Assembly (NCBI RefSeq): GCF_900172345.1
Contig: NZ_FWFY01000008.1
Location: 62,001-126,000, forward strand
DNA from: Limimaricola soesokkakensis
GTDB lineage: Bacteria; Pseudomonadota; Alphaproteobacteria; Rhodobacterales; Rhodobacteraceae
DNA length: 64,000 bases
Direction of reading: 5' to 3'
The number at the start of each line of letters is the position of its first letter. Within the stretch, counting starts at the first letter, position 1. The notes under the pieces were generated by a model. The model worked only from the letters and a program-made list of their open reading frames with translations, was not told the origin of the DNA and searched no databases. Shown here piece after piece: positions 42,251 to 50,619 of the stretch. The translations under genes were made by a program, and so were the position numbers.

Positions 42251-43264
42251 TCAGTCGCGCAGGCCGATCCGCTCGAGGAACTCGAGGTGGCTGTCAACGA
42301 TGGCGCGGGCCTCCGGCGTCTTGGCGGCCCAGACTTCCCAGGTGTCGGTCGCCGCCTTGCGGAAGGTGGCGCGATCCTCGGCCGACCAGTCATGCAGCGT
42401 CACGCCCTTTGCGGGCAGCGCGTCGAGCGCCTCGCCATTGTCGACGATGACCTGCGTCATCAGCCCCAGCGCGAGGCTGTCCATCGAGACCTTGAGGATC
42501 TCGCGATGCGCCTCGGGCATCGCCTCCCATGTCGCGGTCGAGCAGGCGAGGTGGTCCGAGGACATCGAGTGGAAGCCCGGATAGGTGGTGTGGGTGGCAA
42601 TGTCGTAAATGCCCAAGCCCACATTGTTGGCCAGCGTCGAGGCGTCGGCGCCGTCGATGATCCCGGTCTCCAGCGCAGTGAAGATCTCGGTGAAATCCAT
42701 CACCACCGGCTTGGCGCCGAGGGCCGCGAAGATCTCCGACTCCATCCCCGGCGGCGAGCGGAACTTGAAGTTCTGCAGGTCAGAGATGCCGCTCAGCGGC
42801 TTGGTCGAATTCAGCGATTCCTGTCCGCCGAGCCAGGCGCCGACGAACTCCATGCCGTTGGCGTTGTAGAGTTCGTTGATCTGCTCGCGACCGCCGCCAT
42901 GCTGGATCCATGCCAGGAACTGCAGCGGCGTGTCGTAGCCGCCCATCACGTCGGCCACGAATTGGAAGGCCGGGTTCTTGCCGGTCTGGTAGGAGCCGTT
43001 GGTCATGTCGCAGTCGAGGATGCCGTTGGCGGCGGCGTCGAAGGTCTCGGCGGATTTGACCACCGCCGAGGAGTAGAACATCTCGATCGAGATGTCCCCG
43101 CCGGACATCTTCTCGACCTTCTCGACCCATTGCGCGGCCTGCTGGCCGGCCGGCGATTCAGGCGATTGCTGGGTCTGGATGCGCAGCGTGGTGGTCTGCG
43201 CAGCCGCGGTTCCCGCGAGCAGGGCCGCGGTGCCGATGGCGGCGAGCGACGAGACGATCTTCAT
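42251..43264 (-). CDS. Orphan TRAP substrate-binding protein
   Basis: The 337-residue DctP-family protein has a signal peptide (cleavage near AAA|QTT) and is near-colinear with the binding protein at 33820: shared blocks include FDAAANGILDCDMT, YQTGKNPAFQFV, GYDTP, KFRSPPGME and VVMDFTEIFTALETGIIDG. No DctQ or DctM gene accompanies it, so it probably feeds the permease pair at 34919-37317. With denD next, D-erythronate is the likely ligand. The ATG at 43264 follows AGGGAGGGA. Confidence 0.83.
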   Translation of the reverse strand: MKIVSSLAAIGTAALLAGTAAAQTTTLRIQTQQSPESPAGQQAAQWVEKVEKMSGGDISIEMFYSSAVVKSAETFDAAANGILDCDMTNGSYQTGKNPAFQFVADVMGGYDTPLQFLAWIQHGGGREQINELYNANGMEFVGAWLGGQESLNSTKPLSGISDLQNFKFRSPPGMESEIFAALGAKPVVMDFTEIFTALETGIIDGADASTLANNVGLGIYDIATHTTYPGFHSMSSDHLACSTATWEAMPEAHREILKVSMDSLALGLMTQVIVDNGEALDALPAKGVTLHDWSAEDRATFRKAATDTWEVWAAKTPEARAIVDSHLEFLERIGLRD

Positions 43265-43316
43265 GGTTCCCTCCCTGTGAAATCCTCCACCGGGAGCCTG
43301 CCGCAGGGTCATTTAG

Positions 43317-43329
43317 ATTGCCAGACAAT
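43317..43329. promoter_or_regulatory. Candidate operator ATTGCCAGACAAT
   Basis: Near-palindrome ATTGyCaGACAAT 52 bp upstream of the orphan dctP; a further half-site ATTGTCAGA overlaps the stop of the next gene (43351-43359) and GACAAT recurs at 43332-43337. This form is typical of FCD-type GntR regulators and fits the GntR at 40463. Confidence 0.5.
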
Positions 43330-43354
43330 TCGACAATCAGGCGCAAGAAAATTG

Positions 43355-44491
43355 TCAGAGCAGCCCGCGCCCGGCGAGGTTGCGCATCAACGCGCCGGTG
43401 CCGAAGCACCATTCCGGGCATTCGGTCGAGAGCCGCACCGTGTTGCGCAGCGCGCCGAGGCGGTCCTCCACGATCACCACCACGTCGCCGGTCTTGTGGG
43501 TGAAGCCCTGTCCCGGCGCGTCACGGTCCTGGATCGGCGCGAAGAGCGTGCCGAGAAACAGCAGGAAGCCGTCGGGATACTGGTGGTGCCGGCCGATGGT
43601 CTGGGCGACGAGGCTTTCGGGGTCGCGGCTGATCTTCGACATCGAGGAGCGACCCTCCAGCCTGAAGCCGTCCTCGCCCGTGACGTCGAGCCGCAGCTCG
43701 GCGGCGCGCATGTCGTCCATGGTGTAGTGTTCGTCGAAGACCCGGATGAAGGGGCCGATGGCGCAGGAAGCGTTGTTGTCCTTGGCCTTGCCCAGAAGCA
43801 GCGCCGAGCGGCCCTCGACATCGCGCAGGTTCACGTCGTTGCCGAGCGTCGCGCCGCGGATCCGGCCCCGGCTGTCGACGGCGAGCACGATCTCGGGCTC
43901 GGGGTTGTTCCAGTTCGAGATCGGGTGCAGCCCGACGCTGGCGCCCCAGCCGACGGCGGCCATCGGCTGGCACTTGGTGAAGACCTCGGCGTCGGGGCCG
44001 ATGCCGACCTCCAGATATTGCGACCAGAGCCCTTCGGCCTGCAGCACCGCCTTGACCTGCGCGGCATTGTCGGAGCCGGGCACGATGCCCGAGAGGCTGT
44101 CGCCGATCACGCCCTGCACCCGGGCGCGGATCTCCTGCGCCCGGTCGGCGTCGCCCGCCGCCTGCTCCTCGATCACCCGCTCGACCATGCTCTCGGCGAA
44201 GGTGACGCCCGAGGCCTTGATCGCCTGCAGATCGGCGGGGGCGAGGAAATGCGGCATGCCGGGGGTTTCGGTCGAAGCGGCGAAGAGATCCTCGACGGCG
44301 CCGATATCCTCGCCCGGCACGCCGCGCAGGTAATCGGCGAGATCGTCGCGCTCCATCAGGTCGCGCATCGTCGGGGTCTCGCGCGAGGTGATGTCGATCA
44401 CCCGGCCCTCGCGCAGGGTGACGAGGGCGGGGCCAAAGTCGCGCTGGACACGACCGGCGAGCAGGGCGCGGGAATGGTCTTGGGGAAGCAT
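43355..44491 (-). CDS. FAH-superfamily dehydratase-like protein (AraD1 type)
   Basis: The 378-residue protein has the large form of the fumarylacetoacetase fold: SQYLEVGIGPDAEVFTKC, SVGLHPISNWNNPEPEIVL (metal Glu residues), GNDVNLRDVEGRSALLLGKAKDNNASC (metal Asp and Lys) and LSTECPEWCFGTGALMRNL. This pattern fits 2-keto-3-deoxy-pentonate dehydratases, which make 2-oxoglutarate semialdehyde. With the pentonate dehydratase-like gene at 48077 it suggests a pentonate route, but no semialdehyde dehydrogenase gene is in the window. It follows the FAD oxidase gene by 4 bp. Confidence 0.77.
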   Translation of the reverse strand: MLPQDHSRALLAGRVQRDFGPALVTLREGRVIDITSRETPTMRDLMERDDLADYLRGVPGEDIGAVEDLFAASTETPGMPHFLAPADLQAIKASGVTFAESMVERVIEEQAAGDADRAQEIRARVQGVIGDSLSGIVPGSDNAAQVKAVLQAEGLWSQYLEVGIGPDAEVFTKCQPMAAVGWGASVGLHPISNWNNPEPEIVLAVDSRGRIRGATLGNDVNLRDVEGRSALLLGKAKDNNASCAIGPFIRVFDEHYTMDDMRAAELRLDVTGEDGFRLEGRSSMSKISRDPESLVAQTIGRHHQYPDGFLLFLGTLFAPIQDRDAPGQGFTHKTGDVVVIVEDRLGALRNTVRLSTECPEWCFGTGALMRNLAGRGLL

Positions 44492-44495
44492 CGGT

Positions 44496-45893
44496 TCAGC
44501 CTTCGTCGTCGGCGGGCAGCATCTTGCCCGGGTTGAGGATGCCCTTGGGATCGAGGGCGGTTTTCAGCGACCGCATCACCGCGACGGCGTCGCCGTGCTC
44601 CTCGGCCATATGGGCGATCTTGCCCAGGCCCACGCCATGCTCGCCGGTGACGGTGCCGCCGAGCCGCAGCGCGGTCTCGGCCAGCGCGGCGGTGAAGCGG
44701 TGAACGCGGGCGACCTCGTCGGCATCAGTGGGATCGACCCGCAGGCCGCAATGGAAATTGCCGTCGCCGACATGGCCGACGATGGTCGAGGTGAGGCGCA
44801 GTTCGCGGGCGAGGTCCTGGGCGTGGGTCACCGCCTCGGCCAGCCGCGAGATCGGCACGCAGACATCGGTGGCCAGCGTCCGCTTGCCGGGATCGAGCGC
44901 GCCGGTCGCGTAATGCGCCTGGTGCCGCATGTGCCACAGCTCGCGGCACTCCTCGGTCCGGTCGGTCCAGCGGATCGCCGAGGCGCCGTATTCGCCCGCA
45001 AGTTCGCCGAAGGCCTGCGCCTGTTCGCCGACGCCGGCGGGGGTGCCGTGGAATTCCACGAAGAGATGCGGTGCCTCGGGCAGGTCGCTGCCCTGATAGG
45101 CGTTGAAGCCGCGCACCATCATCTCGTCCAGAAGCTCGATCCGCGCCACGGCGAGGCCGGACTGGATCGTGGCGATGACGCAGTCGACCGCGTCGGCGAC
45201 GCCGGCGAAGCGGCAGGTCGCGGCCGAGACCGCCTCGGGCTGGCCATGCAGCCGAACCGTCATCTCGGTGATGATGCCGAGCGTGCCCTCCGAGCCGATC
45301 ATCAGACGGGTCAGGTCGTAGCCCGCGCTCGACTTGCGGGCGCGGCTGCCGGTACGGATGATCCGCCCATCGGCCAGCACCACCTCGAGCGCCAGCACGT
45401 TGTCGCGCATCGTGCCGTAGCGCACCGCCGTGGTCCCCGAGGCCCGCGTCGCGGCCATGCCGCCAAGCGAGGCGTCGGCACCCGGATCGACCGGGAACAT
45501 CAGCCCGGTGGCGCGCAGCTCCTCGTTGAGGCGCGAACGGGTGACGCCGGGCTGCACCACCGCGTCCAGGTCCTCCGGATGCACGGCGAGGATGCGGTCC
45601 ATGCGCGCGAGGCTCAGCGCGATGCCGCCTTGCACCGCGAGGTGATGCCCTTCGAGCGCGCTGCCCGCGCCCTGCGCCGTGACCGGGCAGCCATGAGCAT
45701 GGCATTCGCGCAGGATCGCCGCGACCTCCTCGGTGGTTTCGGGGAATGCCACCGCGTCGGGCGGCGCGGGCGGGTAATGCGCCTCGTTCGCGCCGTGCTG
45801 GTCGCGCAGCGCCTCCGAGGTGGAGAGCCGGTCGCCCAGGAGCGGCGCGAGCGCGGCGATGGCCGCCGGGGCGGCGGGATGAATGGTCTGCAT
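44496..45893 (-). CDS. FAD-binding 2-hydroxyacid oxidase/dehydrogenase (GlcD/DLD type)
   Basis: The 465-residue protein has a PCMH FAD domain (AQGAGSALEGHHLAVQGGIALSL, GGMAATRASGTTAVRYG, GSEGTLGIITEMTVRLHG) and the FAD-oxidase C domain with VGHVGDGNFHCGLRV and TGEHGVGLGK, typical of D-lactate and glycolate/D-2-hydroxyacid dehydrogenases. No signal peptide; cytoplasmic, perhaps membrane-associated. The ATG at 45893 was chosen over a longer reading that crosses the operator. It heads the operon with the FAH-fold gene and may oxidise D-lactate or a sugar-acid-derived hydroxy acid. Confidence 0.83.
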   Translation of the reverse strand: MQTIHPAAPAAIAALAPLLGDRLSTSEALRDQHGANEAHYPPAPPDAVAFPETTEEVAAILRECHAHGCPVTAQGAGSALEGHHLAVQGGIALSLARMDRILAVHPEDLDAVVQPGVTRSRLNEELRATGLMFPVDPGADASLGGMAATRASGTTAVRYGTMRDNVLALEVVLADGRIIRTGSRARKSSAGYDLTRLMIGSEGTLGIITEMTVRLHGQPEAVSAATCRFAGVADAVDCVIATIQSGLAVARIELLDEMMVRGFNAYQGSDLPEAPHLFVEFHGTPAGVGEQAQAFGELAGEYGASAIRWTDRTEECRELWHMRHQAHYATGALDPGKRTLATDVCVPISRLAEAVTHAQDLARELRLTSTIVGHVGDGNFHCGLRVDPTDADEVARVHRFTAALAETALRLGGTVTGEHGVGLGKIAHMAEEHGDAVAVMRSLKTALDPKGILNPGKMLPADDEG

Positions 45894-45943
45894 CTGTCCT
45901 CCCGGCGCGGCGCACGGGGCCCACGCTTGTCCTCCACCCCGAT

Positions 45944-45953
45944 TGGTATACCA
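45944..45953. promoter_or_regulatory. TGGTATACCA operator, FAD oxidase / NAD dehydrogenase
   Basis: Perfect palindrome in a 104-bp divergent gap, 50 bp from the FAD oxidase start and 44 bp from the dehydrogenase at 45998. One site can serve both directions. Confidence 0.65.
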
Positions 45954-45997
45954 TTTTCGCGGGGCATCAAGCCGCAGGTGGCGGCAAGGGAGGAACA

Positions 45998-46921
45998 ATG
46001 ACGGACAAGTCGAAGATCGGCTTCATCGGGCTCGGCTACATGGGGCGCGGCATGGCCGCGAACCTCCTGCGTGCCGGTCATCAGATGATGGTCAAGGGCA
46101 ACCGCGACCGCGCCCCGGTCGAGGCGCTGGTGGCCCAAGGCGCGGTCGAGGCGCAGAGCCCGCGCGAGATGGCCGAAAGCTGCGACATCATCCACCTGTG
46201 CCTGTCGAACTCGGACCAGGTCGAGGCGGTGATCCGTGGCGAGGACGGGATCCTGGCGGGCGCGCGCGAGGGGTTGATCGTGATCGACACCACCACCGCC
46301 GACCCGGTCTCGACCGCAGCGCTGGCCGAGGAGATGGCGGCGGCCGGGGTCAGTCTGGTCGACGCGCCGCTCGGCCGCACCCCCAAGGAGGCCGAGGCGG
46401 GCACGCTCGACGCGATGGTCGGCTGCGACGCCGAGACCTTTGCCAAGGTGCGACCGGTGATCGAGGTCTGGGCCGGCAACATCAACCATGTCGGGGAAAC
46501 GGGCGCCGGGCACCGGATGAAGCTGGTGATGAACTTCATCTCCATGGGCTATGCCGCGCTCTATGCCGAGGCGCTGGTCATGGGGGTGAAATCAGGGCTA
46601 AGCCCGCAGGCGATCCAATCGGTGATCGGCGGCTCGCGGTTGTCGAACGGCTTCTTCGAGACCTTTATGCGGGCGGCGGTGGATCGCGAGCGCGACGTGC
46701 ACCAGTTCTCGATCACCAACGCCGCCAAGGACACGCGCTATGCCGCCTCGATGGCGATGGCGGCGGGGATGGCCAACCCGATGGGATCGGCGATCCGCGA
46801 CGCCTTCGCGCAGATGGAGGCGGCGGGGAAAGGCGGCGACTACGTGCCTTGGCTGGCCGATCACGTGGCCGCGCTGAACGGGCTCGATCTCGAAGGCGCG
46901 GTGGCTCAGAGCAAGGCCTGA
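45998..46921 (+). CDS. 3-hydroxyisobutyrate-dehydrogenase-family oxidoreductase
   Basis: The 307-residue beta-hydroxyacid dehydrogenase has GFIGLGYMGRGMA (NAD site), LVDAPLGRTPKEAEAGTL (substrate loop) and the catalytic Lys in GAGHRMKLVMNF. It is a distant paralogue of LtnD (26894) and its substrate loop differs (RTPKEAEAG rather than GGAAKAAQG), so a different hydroxy acid such as 3-hydroxyisobutyrate, glycerate or a tetronate is possible. It stands alone and converges on azlD with a 16-bp overlap. Confidence 0.8.
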   Translation: MTDKSKIGFIGLGYMGRGMAANLLRAGHQMMVKGNRDRAPVEALVAQGAVEAQSPREMAESCDIIHLCLSNSDQVEAVIRGEDGILAGAREGLIVIDTTTADPVSTAALAEEMAAAGVSLVDAPLGRTPKEAEAGTLDAMVGCDAETFAKVRPVIEVWAGNINHVGETGAGHRMKLVMNFISMGYAALYAEALVMGVKSGLSPQAIQSVIGGSRLSNGFFETFMRAAVDRERDVHQFSITNAAKDTRYAASMAMAAGMANPMGSAIRDAFAQMEAAGKGGDYVPWLADHVAALNGLDLEGAVAQSKA

Positions 46922-47226
46922 GCCGCGTAGAGCGTGGCGAGCCCGGCGGTGATCGCGCCGACCGGGCCGAAGCGTAGGCCCACGGCGACCGCGAGGAGCG
47001 CCGCGATGACCCGGGGGGCTTCGGTTTCGCCGCCCGTGGCGGCAGGCCAGAGCACGGCAGGCACGATCAGCGCCGGGAACACCGCGACGCCTACGTATTT
47101 GAGATGCAAGAGAAGCCAGTCGGGCAGCTGGCGCCCACCCAAGAGGCCGAGAAAGGAGAACCGGATCAGGAAGGTGCCGAGGCCGAGCGCCAGCGTCAGG
47201 CTCCAGAACTCACCCGCGCCGATCAT
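46906..47226 (-). CDS. azlD: AzlD-family membrane protein
   Basis: The 106-residue protein has three to four hydrophobic helices and the AzlD pattern TFLIRFSFLGLLGGRQLPDWLLLHLKYVGVAVFPALIVP. It forms a two-subunit branched-chain amino acid (azaleucine) exporter with AzlC. Its start overlaps azlC by 4 bp and its end overlaps the convergent dehydrogenase. Confidence 0.8.
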   Translation of the reverse strand: MIGAGEFWSLTLALGLGTFLIRFSFLGLLGGRQLPDWLLLHLKYVGVAVFPALIVPAVLWPAATGGETEAPRVIAALLAVAVGLRFGPVGAITAGLATLYAAQALL

Positions 47227-47948
47227 GCCGTGCACTCCGCGCGCCGCGCTGCGCGGCGGCGCAGGAACAGCTCCGCCTGCGCGCCCGCAATCATCGCGGC
47301 GATGGCGGCGATCGGCAGGCCCAGATTCCACGGCAGCCAGGCGAAGCCAATGGTGACGACCGAGGAAACCAGCGCCGCGAGCAGGTGCGGCAGGCTGCGC
47401 AGCAGGGGCGCGAGCAGCGCGATGAAGCAGACCGGCACCGCGAAATCGAGCGAGAGCGAGGCCGGGATCGCCTGTCCCATCAGGGCGCCCGCCAGCGTGC
47501 AGCCATACCAGATCGGGCAGACCACGGCCATGCAGCCGAAATAGTAACGCAGCTTCTGCGACAGGGTCATGTCGGGGCTGTCCTCGTAGCGGCGCACCGC
47601 CACGGCAAAGCTCTGATCCACCATGAGATAGGCCGCGAGCGCCCGCGCGCCCTTGGAGGCCGCGCCCAGATGCGGCACCAATGCCGCCGAATACATCGCC
47701 ATGCGCAGGTTCACCGCCAGCGCCGCCAGCAGCGCCACGAAGACCGGCGCGCCGTCCTGCAGCAAGGCCAGCGCCGTGAACTGGGAGGCGCCGGCGATGA
47801 CGATCACCGACATCGACATCACCTGCAGGAGGTCGAGGCCCGCGTCGCGGGCGACGACGCCGAACAGGGTCGAGAACGGGATCACGATCAACACGAAGGG
47901 CAGGCAGTCGCGAAAGCCAGCGCGAAAGGGATGGCGAGGCGGCGGCAT
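47223..47948 (-). CDS. azlC: AzlC-family membrane exporter
   Basis: The 241-residue protein has five to six hydrophobic segments and AzlC signatures PFVLIVIPFSTLFGVVARDAGL, VIVIAGASQFTALALL and LRMAMYSAALVPHLG. AzlCD exports branched-chain amino acids in known cases. It is divergent from the pentonate dehydratase across the fifth TGGTATACCA site, which would place an exporter of unknown true ligand under acid-sugar control. Confidence 0.82.
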   Translation of the reverse strand: MPPPRHPFRAGFRDCLPFVLIVIPFSTLFGVVARDAGLDLLQVMSMSVIVIAGASQFTALALLQDGAPVFVALLAALAVNLRMAMYSAALVPHLGAASKGARALAAYLMVDQSFAVAVRRYEDSPDMTLSQKLRYYFGCMAVVCPIWYGCTLAGALMGQAIPASLSLDFAVPVCFIALLAPLLRSLPHLLAALVSSVVTIGFAWLPWNLGLPIAAIAAMIAGAQAELFLRRRAARRAECTA

Positions 47949-47995
47949 GGGTGGCTCCGGTAATGATGCGACAGGGCCGGATTGGCTCTTGCATC

Positions 47996-48005
47996 TGGTA
48001 TACCA
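47996..48005. promoter_or_regulatory. TGGTATACCA operator, azlC / dehydratase
   Basis: Perfect palindrome in the 128-bp divergent gap, 47 bp from azlC and 71 bp from the dehydratase start. Confidence 0.65.
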
Positions 48006-48076
48006 TCTCGCGATCCTGCCACAAGCAGACAGGCGATCCGCGATGGCGGGACGCCGCCGAGAGGGAGGAGAGGGCC

Positions 48077-49855
48077 ATGGACACCCGCGCGAAGCGCAAG
48101 TTCCGCAGCCAGGAATGGTTCGACAACCCCAACAATCCGGGGATGACCGCGCTTTATATCGAGCGCTACTTGAACCAAGGCTATACTAGGGATGAATTGC
48201 AGGGCGAGCGCCCTGTGATCGGCATCGCCCAGACCGGCAGTGATCTGGTTCCTTGCAACAAGATCCACGTTTTCCTGATGGACCGGATCAAGGCCGGCAT
48301 CCGCGACGCCGGCGGCATCCCGATGGATTTCCCGGTACACCCGATCTTCGAGAACGCCAAGCGGCCCACCGCCGCGCTTGACCGCAACCTGAGCTATCTC
48401 GGCCTCGTCGAGGTGCTGCATGGCTACCCGATCGACGGCGTGGTGCTGACGACGGGCTGTGACAAGACCACGCCCGCCATGCTGATGGGGGCGGCGACGG
48501 TCGACATCCCCGCCATCGCGCTCAATGGCGGGCCGATGCTCGACGGCTGGTGGAAGGGCGAGCGCGCGGGCTCGGGCACGATCATCTGGGAAAGCCGCCG
48601 CCTGCTGGCGGAGGGAAAGATCGACTATGACGAGTTCATGGGCCGGGTCTGCGCCTCGGCCCCCTCGCTCGGCCATTGCAACACCATGGGCACGGCCAGC
48701 ACGATGAACGCGATGGCCGAGGCCTTGGGCATGACGCTGCCCGGCAACTCGGCGATCCCGGCGCCGTTCCGCGAGCGGATGGCGATGGCCTACGAGACCG
48801 GGCGGCGCATCGTCGAGATGGTGCACGAGGATCTGAAACCCTCGGACATCCTGACCCGCGAGGCTTTCGAGAACGCCATCGTCACCAACTCCGCGATCGG
48901 CGGCTCTACCAACGCGCCACCGCACCTTCAGGCGATCGCACGGCATGCGGGCGTCGAACTCGACGTGACCGACTGGCAGAAGTTCGGCTTCGACGTGCCC
49001 TTGCTGGTCAACATGCAGCCGGCGGGCAAGTATCTGGGCGAAAGCTTCTTCCGCGCGGGCGGGGTGCCCGCGGTAATGGGCGAGCTGCGCAAGGCGGGCC
49101 GCTTGCATGAAGGCGCGATGACCGCCTCGGGCCGAAGCATTGGCGAGAACCTCGAAGGCTGGGAGAGCCGGGATACCGACGTGATCCTGCCCTATGACGC
49201 GCCGCTGCGGATCAATGCGGGCTTTCTGGTGCTCTCGGGCAACCTGTTCGACAGCGCGCTGATGAAGACCTCCGTGATCTCCGAGGGCTTCCGCGAGCGT
49301 TACCTGTCCCGGCCGGGCCAGGAAGGCATCTTCGAGGCCCGCGCCGTGGTGTTCGAAGGCCCCGAGGATTACCACGAGCGGATCAACGATCCCGCGCTCG
49401 AGATCGACGCCGAGACGATCCTGTTCATCCGCGGCGTTGGCTGCGTGGGCTATCCCGGCTCGGCCGAGGTGGTGAACATGCAGCCGCCGGACGCGGTGCT
49501 CAAGGCGGGGATCAACCACCTGCCGACGGTGGGCGACGGGCGGCAATCGGGCACCTCCGAGAGCCCCTCGATCCTCAACGCCTCGCCCGAGGCGGTGGTG
49601 GGGGGCGGTCTGGCGCTTCTTGCAACTGGCGACCGGGTGCGGCTCGATCTCGGCGCCTGCCGCCTCGACGCGCTGGTGCCGGACAAGGAATGGGCCGCGC
49701 GCCGCGCCGCGTGGTCGCCGCCCGAGCTGCGCAACCAGACGCCGTGGCAGGAGATCTACCGCAAGAACGTGGGCCAGCTCGCCGATGGCGGCTGTCTCGA
49801 ACTGGCCACGGCCTATCACAAGGTCGGCCGCAACCTGCCGCGCGACAACCATTGA
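48077..49855 (+). CDS. IlvD/Edd-family sugar-acid dehydratase (pentonate type)
   Basis: The 592-residue protein has the IlvD/Edd cysteine pattern for an Fe-S cluster ([40 protein letters not shown]), [15 protein letters not shown] and [16 protein letters not shown]. Length and [19 protein letters not shown] at the N-terminus match L-arabonate/D-xylonate dehydratases more than IlvD itself. It would turn a pentonate or hexonate into its 2-keto-3-deoxy form for the FAH-fold enzyme at 43355. The ATG at 48077 follows GGGAGGAGA. Confidence 0.87.
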   Translation: MDTRAKRKFRSQEWFDNPNNPGMTALYIERYLNQGYTRDELQGERPVIGIAQTGSDLVPCNKIHVFLMDRIKAGIRDAGGIPMDFPVHPIFENAKRPTAALDRNLSYLGLVEVLHGYPIDGVVLTTGCDKTTPAMLMGAATVDIPAIALNGGPMLDGWWKGERAGSGTIIWESRRLLAEGKIDYDEFMGRVCASAPSLGHCNTMGTASTMNAMAEALGMTLPGNSAIPAPFRERMAMAYETGRRIVEMVHEDLKPSDILTREAFENAIVTNSAIGGSTNAPPHLQAIARHAGVELDVTDWQKFGFDVPLLVNMQPAGKYLGESFFRAGGVPAVMGELRKAGRLHEGAMTASGRSIGENLEGWESRDTDVILPYDAPLRINAGFLVLSGNLFDSALMKTSVISEGFRERYLSRPGQEGIFEARAVVFEGPEDYHERINDPALEIDAETILFIRGVGCVGYPGSAEVVNMQPPDAVLKAGINHLPTVGDGRQSGTSESPSILNASPEAVVGGGLALLATGDRVRLDLGACRLDALVPDKEWAARRAAWSPPELRNQTPWQEIYRKNVGQLADGGCLELATAYHKVGRNLPRDNH

Positions 49856-49863
49856 GGCGAGAG

Positions 49864-50601
49864 ATGAGCAAGACGATCCTGATCACCGGCGCGGGCAGCG
49901 GCATCGGCCGCGCCACGGCGCGCCGGTTTCTCGAAGCGGGCTGGCGCGTGGCGCTGACCGGGCGACGCGAGGCGCCGCTGCATGAAACGGCCCATGGCTA
50001 CGACGAGGCGCTGGTTCAGAGCTGCGACGTCACCGACCCGGCCTCGGTCGAGGCACTGTTCGCCGCGATCGAGGGCAAGTGGGGTCGCCTCGACGCGCTG
50101 TTCAACAACGCCGGCACCAACGCTCCGGGCCGCCCGATCGACGAGATCCCGGTCGAGGACTGGCTCAGGGTCTGCGACACCAACATCACCGGCATGTTCC
50201 TCGTCGCGCGCGGTGCCTTCGGGCTGATGCGCCGCCAGCAGCCGCAGGGCGGGCGGATCATCAACAACGGCTCGATCTCGGCGCATGTGCCGCGGCCGGG
50301 CTCGGCGCCCTACACCATGTCCAAGCACGCGGTGACCGGGCTCACACGGACGCTGTCGCTCGACGGGCGGGCCTTCGACATCGCCTGCGGCCAGATCGAC
50401 ATCGGCAACGCGCTCACCGACATGGCCGAGGCGATGACGCGCGGCGTGCCGCAGGCCGACGGCTCAACAGCTGTCGAGGCGGTGATGGATGTGGGCCATG
50501 TCGCCGATGCGGTGCTGCACATGGCGTCGCTGCCGCCCGAGGCCAATGTGCAGTTCATGAACGTCATGGCGACCAAGATGCCGTTCATCGGGCGCGGCTG
50601 A
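49864..50601 (+). CDS. SDR-family oxidoreductase
   Basis: The 245-residue classical SDR has [23 protein letters not shown] (Arg after strand 2, so NADP is likely), NNAGTNAPG and the triad Ser-Tyr-Lys in [24 protein letters not shown]. The C-terminus [14 protein letters not shown] is a recurrent feature of a Rhodobacterales SDR group. It follows the dehydratase by 8 bp; a sugar-acid or lactone reaction is likely but not specified by the sequence. Confidence 0.8.
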   Translation: MSKTILITGAGSGIGRATARRFLEAGWRVALTGRREAPLHETAHGYDEALVQSCDVTDPASVEALFAAIEGKWGRLDALFNNAGTNAPGRPIDEIPVEDWLRVCDTNITGMFLVARGAFGLMRRQQPQGGRIINNGSISAHVPRPGSAPYTMSKHAVTGLTRTLSLDGRAFDIACGQIDIGNALTDMAEAMTRGVPQADGSTAVEAVMDVGHVADAVLHMASLPPEANVQFMNVMATKMPFIGRG

Positions 50602-50619
50602 GCGCCACGCCCGACCGGT

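Noticed and set aside
48077-49855. Dihydroxy-acid dehydratase IlvD of branched-chain amino acid synthesis
   Set aside because: The N-terminus and cysteine context match pentonate dehydratases, and the operator and neighbours are catabolic; azlCD nearby is the only contrary hint.
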